This document shows positions 63,501-64,000 of a stretch of 64,000 bases of DNA, piece after piece. Source of the DNA: Symbiodinium natans (Eukaryota; Sar; Dinophyceae; Suessiales; Symbiodiniaceae). Position 1 is the stretch's first letter, and each line of letters starts with the position of its first letter. A model generated the notes under the pieces. It saw only the letters and a list, made by a program, of their open reading frames with translations, was not told the origin of the DNA and searched no databases. The stretch spans positions 651,113-715,112 of the forward strand of contig CAJNDS010002390.1 in assembly GCA_905221605.1 (NCBI GenBank), read 5' to 3'. Position numbers and translations under genes: made by a program.

Positions 63501-64000
63501 GGAGGGGGGGGAGGGGGGGGAGGGGGGGGGGGGGGGGGGGGGCGGGGGGAGGGGGGGGGGGAGGGGGGGGGGGGGGGGGGGGGCGGGGGGGGGGAGGGGG
63601 GGGGAGGAGGGGGGGGGGGAGGGGGGGGAGGGGGGGGGGGGAGGGGAGGGGGGAGGGGGAGGGGGGGGGGGAGGGGAGAGGGGGAGGGGGGGGGGAGAGG
63701 GGGGGGGGGGAGGGGGAGGGGGGAGGGTGGGGGGGAGGGGGGGGGGGAGGGGGGGTCCTGCATTTTGAAACTCGAGGAGCTCGGAGGATGTGGGCTTGGA
63801 GGGTCTGTGGCTTGCTTGGCGCTTTGGGATTTCGAGTCTCAGCAGGTCCATGCACGCACATGGTGCACAGTCCCTACCTAATGTAGTTCCTTTTTGGGTT
63901 AGTTAAATGGGATTTCAGTATACTACCCGAAAAAGGTACTACATAGGAGCCTTTGGGTAAACCCTGAACCCAAGAGCCCCGCATGAGGCGCCAACAGCGT
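53499..64000 (+). CDS. pentatricopeptide-repeat (PPR) protein, partial
   Basis: Helical-repeat RNA-binding protein, usually acting on organelle transcripts. Repeats read YQAIVTACARAAQWREALQV / DQMQWDSIQPN, then CNSAISACGRGSCWPG / ALALLQELRARK, then RVDLVGLNATAKALAKASRW, then DVVTYTVLMEAAQ / RSWSRAFDALHELRQRAS and PNLEVLQHAA. Joined across introns they keep a 35-residue period with Trp at position 13, Ala-Leu at 16-17 and, where visible, Met at 23 and Pro at 30. This fixes several splice sites, including GA donors. The style (NSAISACGRG, W, ALxLL) is that common in dinoflagellate PPR proteins. The start is not found and the gene runs off the window. At least one exon is missing between 58.7 and 61.7 kb. 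The target RNA is unknown. Confidence 0.9.
54237..54291 (+). CDS. PPR exon b
   Basis: DQMQWDSIQPNLSSTSVA continues the motif in register (Met 23, Pro 30). The donor is GC after GTT or GT after GCT, both in phase 0. Confidence 0.9.
54590..54775. repeat. TTTAGGG block
   Basis: About 26 units, among the longest G-strand arrays in the window. Confidence 0.98.
54786..54911. repeat. fold-back element FB3
   Basis: CAACTAGGACCCAGAGTCG and CCTAGGCTACTCTTGGTC; G-rich loop. Confidence 0.75.
54988..55014 (+). CDS. PPR exon c, tentative
   Basis: 27 nt: RVKRALSVL, with Ala-Leu spacing as in helix B of a PPR motif. AAGCAG acceptor, GC donor, phase 0 both ends. Confidence 0.45.
55217..55244 (+). CDS. PPR exon d, tentative
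   Basis: 28 nt: EGVVSSKLW plus G, GC donor. Its length is exactly what is needed to bring the next exon into the PPR frame. Confidence 0.45.
55297..55372. repeat. TTTAGGG block
   Basis: About 10 units with one GATTAGG variant. Confidence 0.96.
55385..55660. other. unique GC-rich segment, several open frames
   Basis: Open over 75-80 codons on the plus strand in two frames and on the minus strand in two frames, one of them longer. No domain recognised. It lies between TTTAGGG-type blocks in a PPR-gene intron. Confidence 0.35.
55928..56046. repeat. (CCCTTAAA)n array
   Basis: About 14 units of an 8-mer variant with an extra T, some CCTTAAAG. Confidence 0.95.
56139..56186 (+). CDS. PPR exon e
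   Basis: CNSAISACGRGSCWP plus G: classic first helix of a PPR motif. GC donor. Confidence 0.92.
56727..56874. repeat. fold-back element FB2
   Basis: TACTTGGAGGTTCATGGTACC and GTACCTTGAATATTCAAGTA. Confidence 0.82.
57230..57562. repeat. higher-order telomere-like repeat
   Basis: About ten copies of a 25-35 bp unit of the form AACCCTAGAAACCCTAAACC plus CCTATA or CCAATA. Confidence 0.9.
57579..57616 (+). CDS. PPR exon f
   Basis: ALALLQELRARK in register. A GA donor at 57617 gives an exact 35-residue period to the next exon; a GC donor five bases on would break phase. Confidence 0.9.
57640..57830. repeat. about 60-bp tandem repeat
   Basis: Three copies of a unit with GGGGGAACTTAGGGGGTTTA, then GGAAGTTGAGGGAGTTTAGG and GAGTTTAGCGAG. 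Confidence 0.85.
58606..58674 (+). CDS. PPR exon g
   Basis: 23 codons containing RVDLVGLNATAKALAKASRW then RQ. GC donor. The CCCTAAA block ends just before the acceptor. Confidence 0.93.
59151..59257. repeat. fold-back element FB5
   Basis: TTGGGATGTTCCCCCTTATA and GTATAAGGGTAACATCCCAA at the ends. Confidence 0.92.
59290..60290. repeat. dispersed degenerate 46-bp repeat
   Basis: About eight decayed copies of a unit with ACATGGGGCTAAAGGCTCCG, then GGGCCTCCCGGGGCCTTGAA and ATCTTT, mixed with telomere-like blocks. Confidence 0.75.
59932..59991 (+). CDS. possible PPR exon
   Basis: LEFYDIYRNMKTIELTP looks like the second half of a PPR motif and lies between CCCTAAA and TTTAGGG. However, it is three residues too long for the 35 register and overlaps a dispersed repeat. 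Confidence 0.3.
60360..60480. repeat. TTTAGGG block
   Basis: About 16 units with two variants. Confidence 0.97.
60860..61000. repeat. fold-back element FB2
   Basis: CACTTGGAGGTTCATGGGTA and TACCCCTGAACCTTCAAGTA. Confidence 0.84.
61669..61709 (+). CDS. PPR exon h
   Basis: DVVTYTVLMEAAQ plus AG. GT donor. An earlier acceptor (CTCCAG) would add SAE upstream. Confidence 0.9.
62262..62356. repeat. fold-back element FB7
   Basis: TAGTTGCTTGAGAACCCCC and GGGAATTCTTAAGCTAA. Confidence 0.85.
62399..62456 (+). CDS. PPR exon i
   Basis: SRSWSRAFDALHELRQRAS. A GA donor (TCG then GACTGG) gives an exact 35-residue period with the next exon. Confidence 0.88.
62597..62626 (+). CDS. PPR exon j
   Basis: GPNLEVLQHA, with Pro at position 30 of the motif. 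The end is uncertain; the frame continues ASSAF. Confidence 0.65.
63023..63050 (+). CDS. PPR exon k
   Basis: DVARVVKAL, with Ala-Leu at 16-17. GA donor. Entry phase is not reconciled with exon j. Confidence 0.55.
63261..63287 (+). CDS. PPR exon l
   Basis: DSCKQMRAT after CTCAG; Met falls at position 23 when joined to exon k. GC donor. Confidence 0.6.
63404..63755. repeat. G-rich (GGGGGGA)-like tract
   Basis: About 350 bp almost purely G with scattered A and few C or T. It produces several long Gly- or Pro-rich false open frames on both strands. Confidence 0.97.
63874..63960. repeat. fold-back element FB1
   Basis: CTACCTAATGTAGTTCCTTT and AAAGGTACTACATAGGAGCC. Confidence 0.9.

Noticed and set aside
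63358-63886. Gly- or Pro-rich open frames of 130-167 codons
   Set aside because: Direct result of the G-rich tract in every frame; no codon structure.

Overview
This window looks like nuclear DNA of a dinoflagellate, probably a Symbiodiniaceae-like alga. That placement is inferred from four things: TTTAGGG-type repeats everywhere; introns that start with GC or GA as well as GT; a pentatricopeptide (PPR) protein and a reverse-transcriptase relic of the style common in dinoflagellate genomes; and all recognised genes on the same (+) strand. No rRNA, tRNA, CRISPR array, bacterial operon or ribosome-binding site was seen. Most long open frames are low-complexity readthrough of repeats.

Three spliced genes can be followed, each broken into very short exons (mostly 15-90 nt) separated by introns of about 0.15-3 kb. 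(1) About 8.0-19.5 kb: an unrecognised protein whose last exons are phase-consistent and end in an Ala/Pro/Gln-rich tail. (2) 20.5-51.6 kb: an ortholog of the spliceosomal HAT-repeat protein Crooked neck/Clf1 (CRNKL1), read in order from a likely start codon through about 35 exons. The C-terminal end was not found. (3) 53.5 kb to the window end: a PPR protein whose exons keep a 35-residue repeat register across introns. The first 8 kb holds weaker exon candidates, including a CCHC zinc knuckle.

The striking feature is intron architecture. In most introns a block of TTTAGGG-type repeats begins some 5-60 nt after the 5' splice site, and a block of the complementary CCCTAAA type ends some 1-50 nt before the 3' splice site. 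Exons therefore sit between CCCTAAA on the left and TTTAGGG on the right, and each intron carries telomere-like inverted repeats at its two ends. Intron interiors hold at least ten families of short fold-back elements (50-200 bp, MITE-like), often nested or broken by telomere-like arrays, plus simple-sequence tracts. Exon boundaries were chosen by similarity, by reading phase and by AG at the 3' end, so many are good to a few bases only. Family alignments come from memory of Crooked neck and PPR proteins, not from a search.
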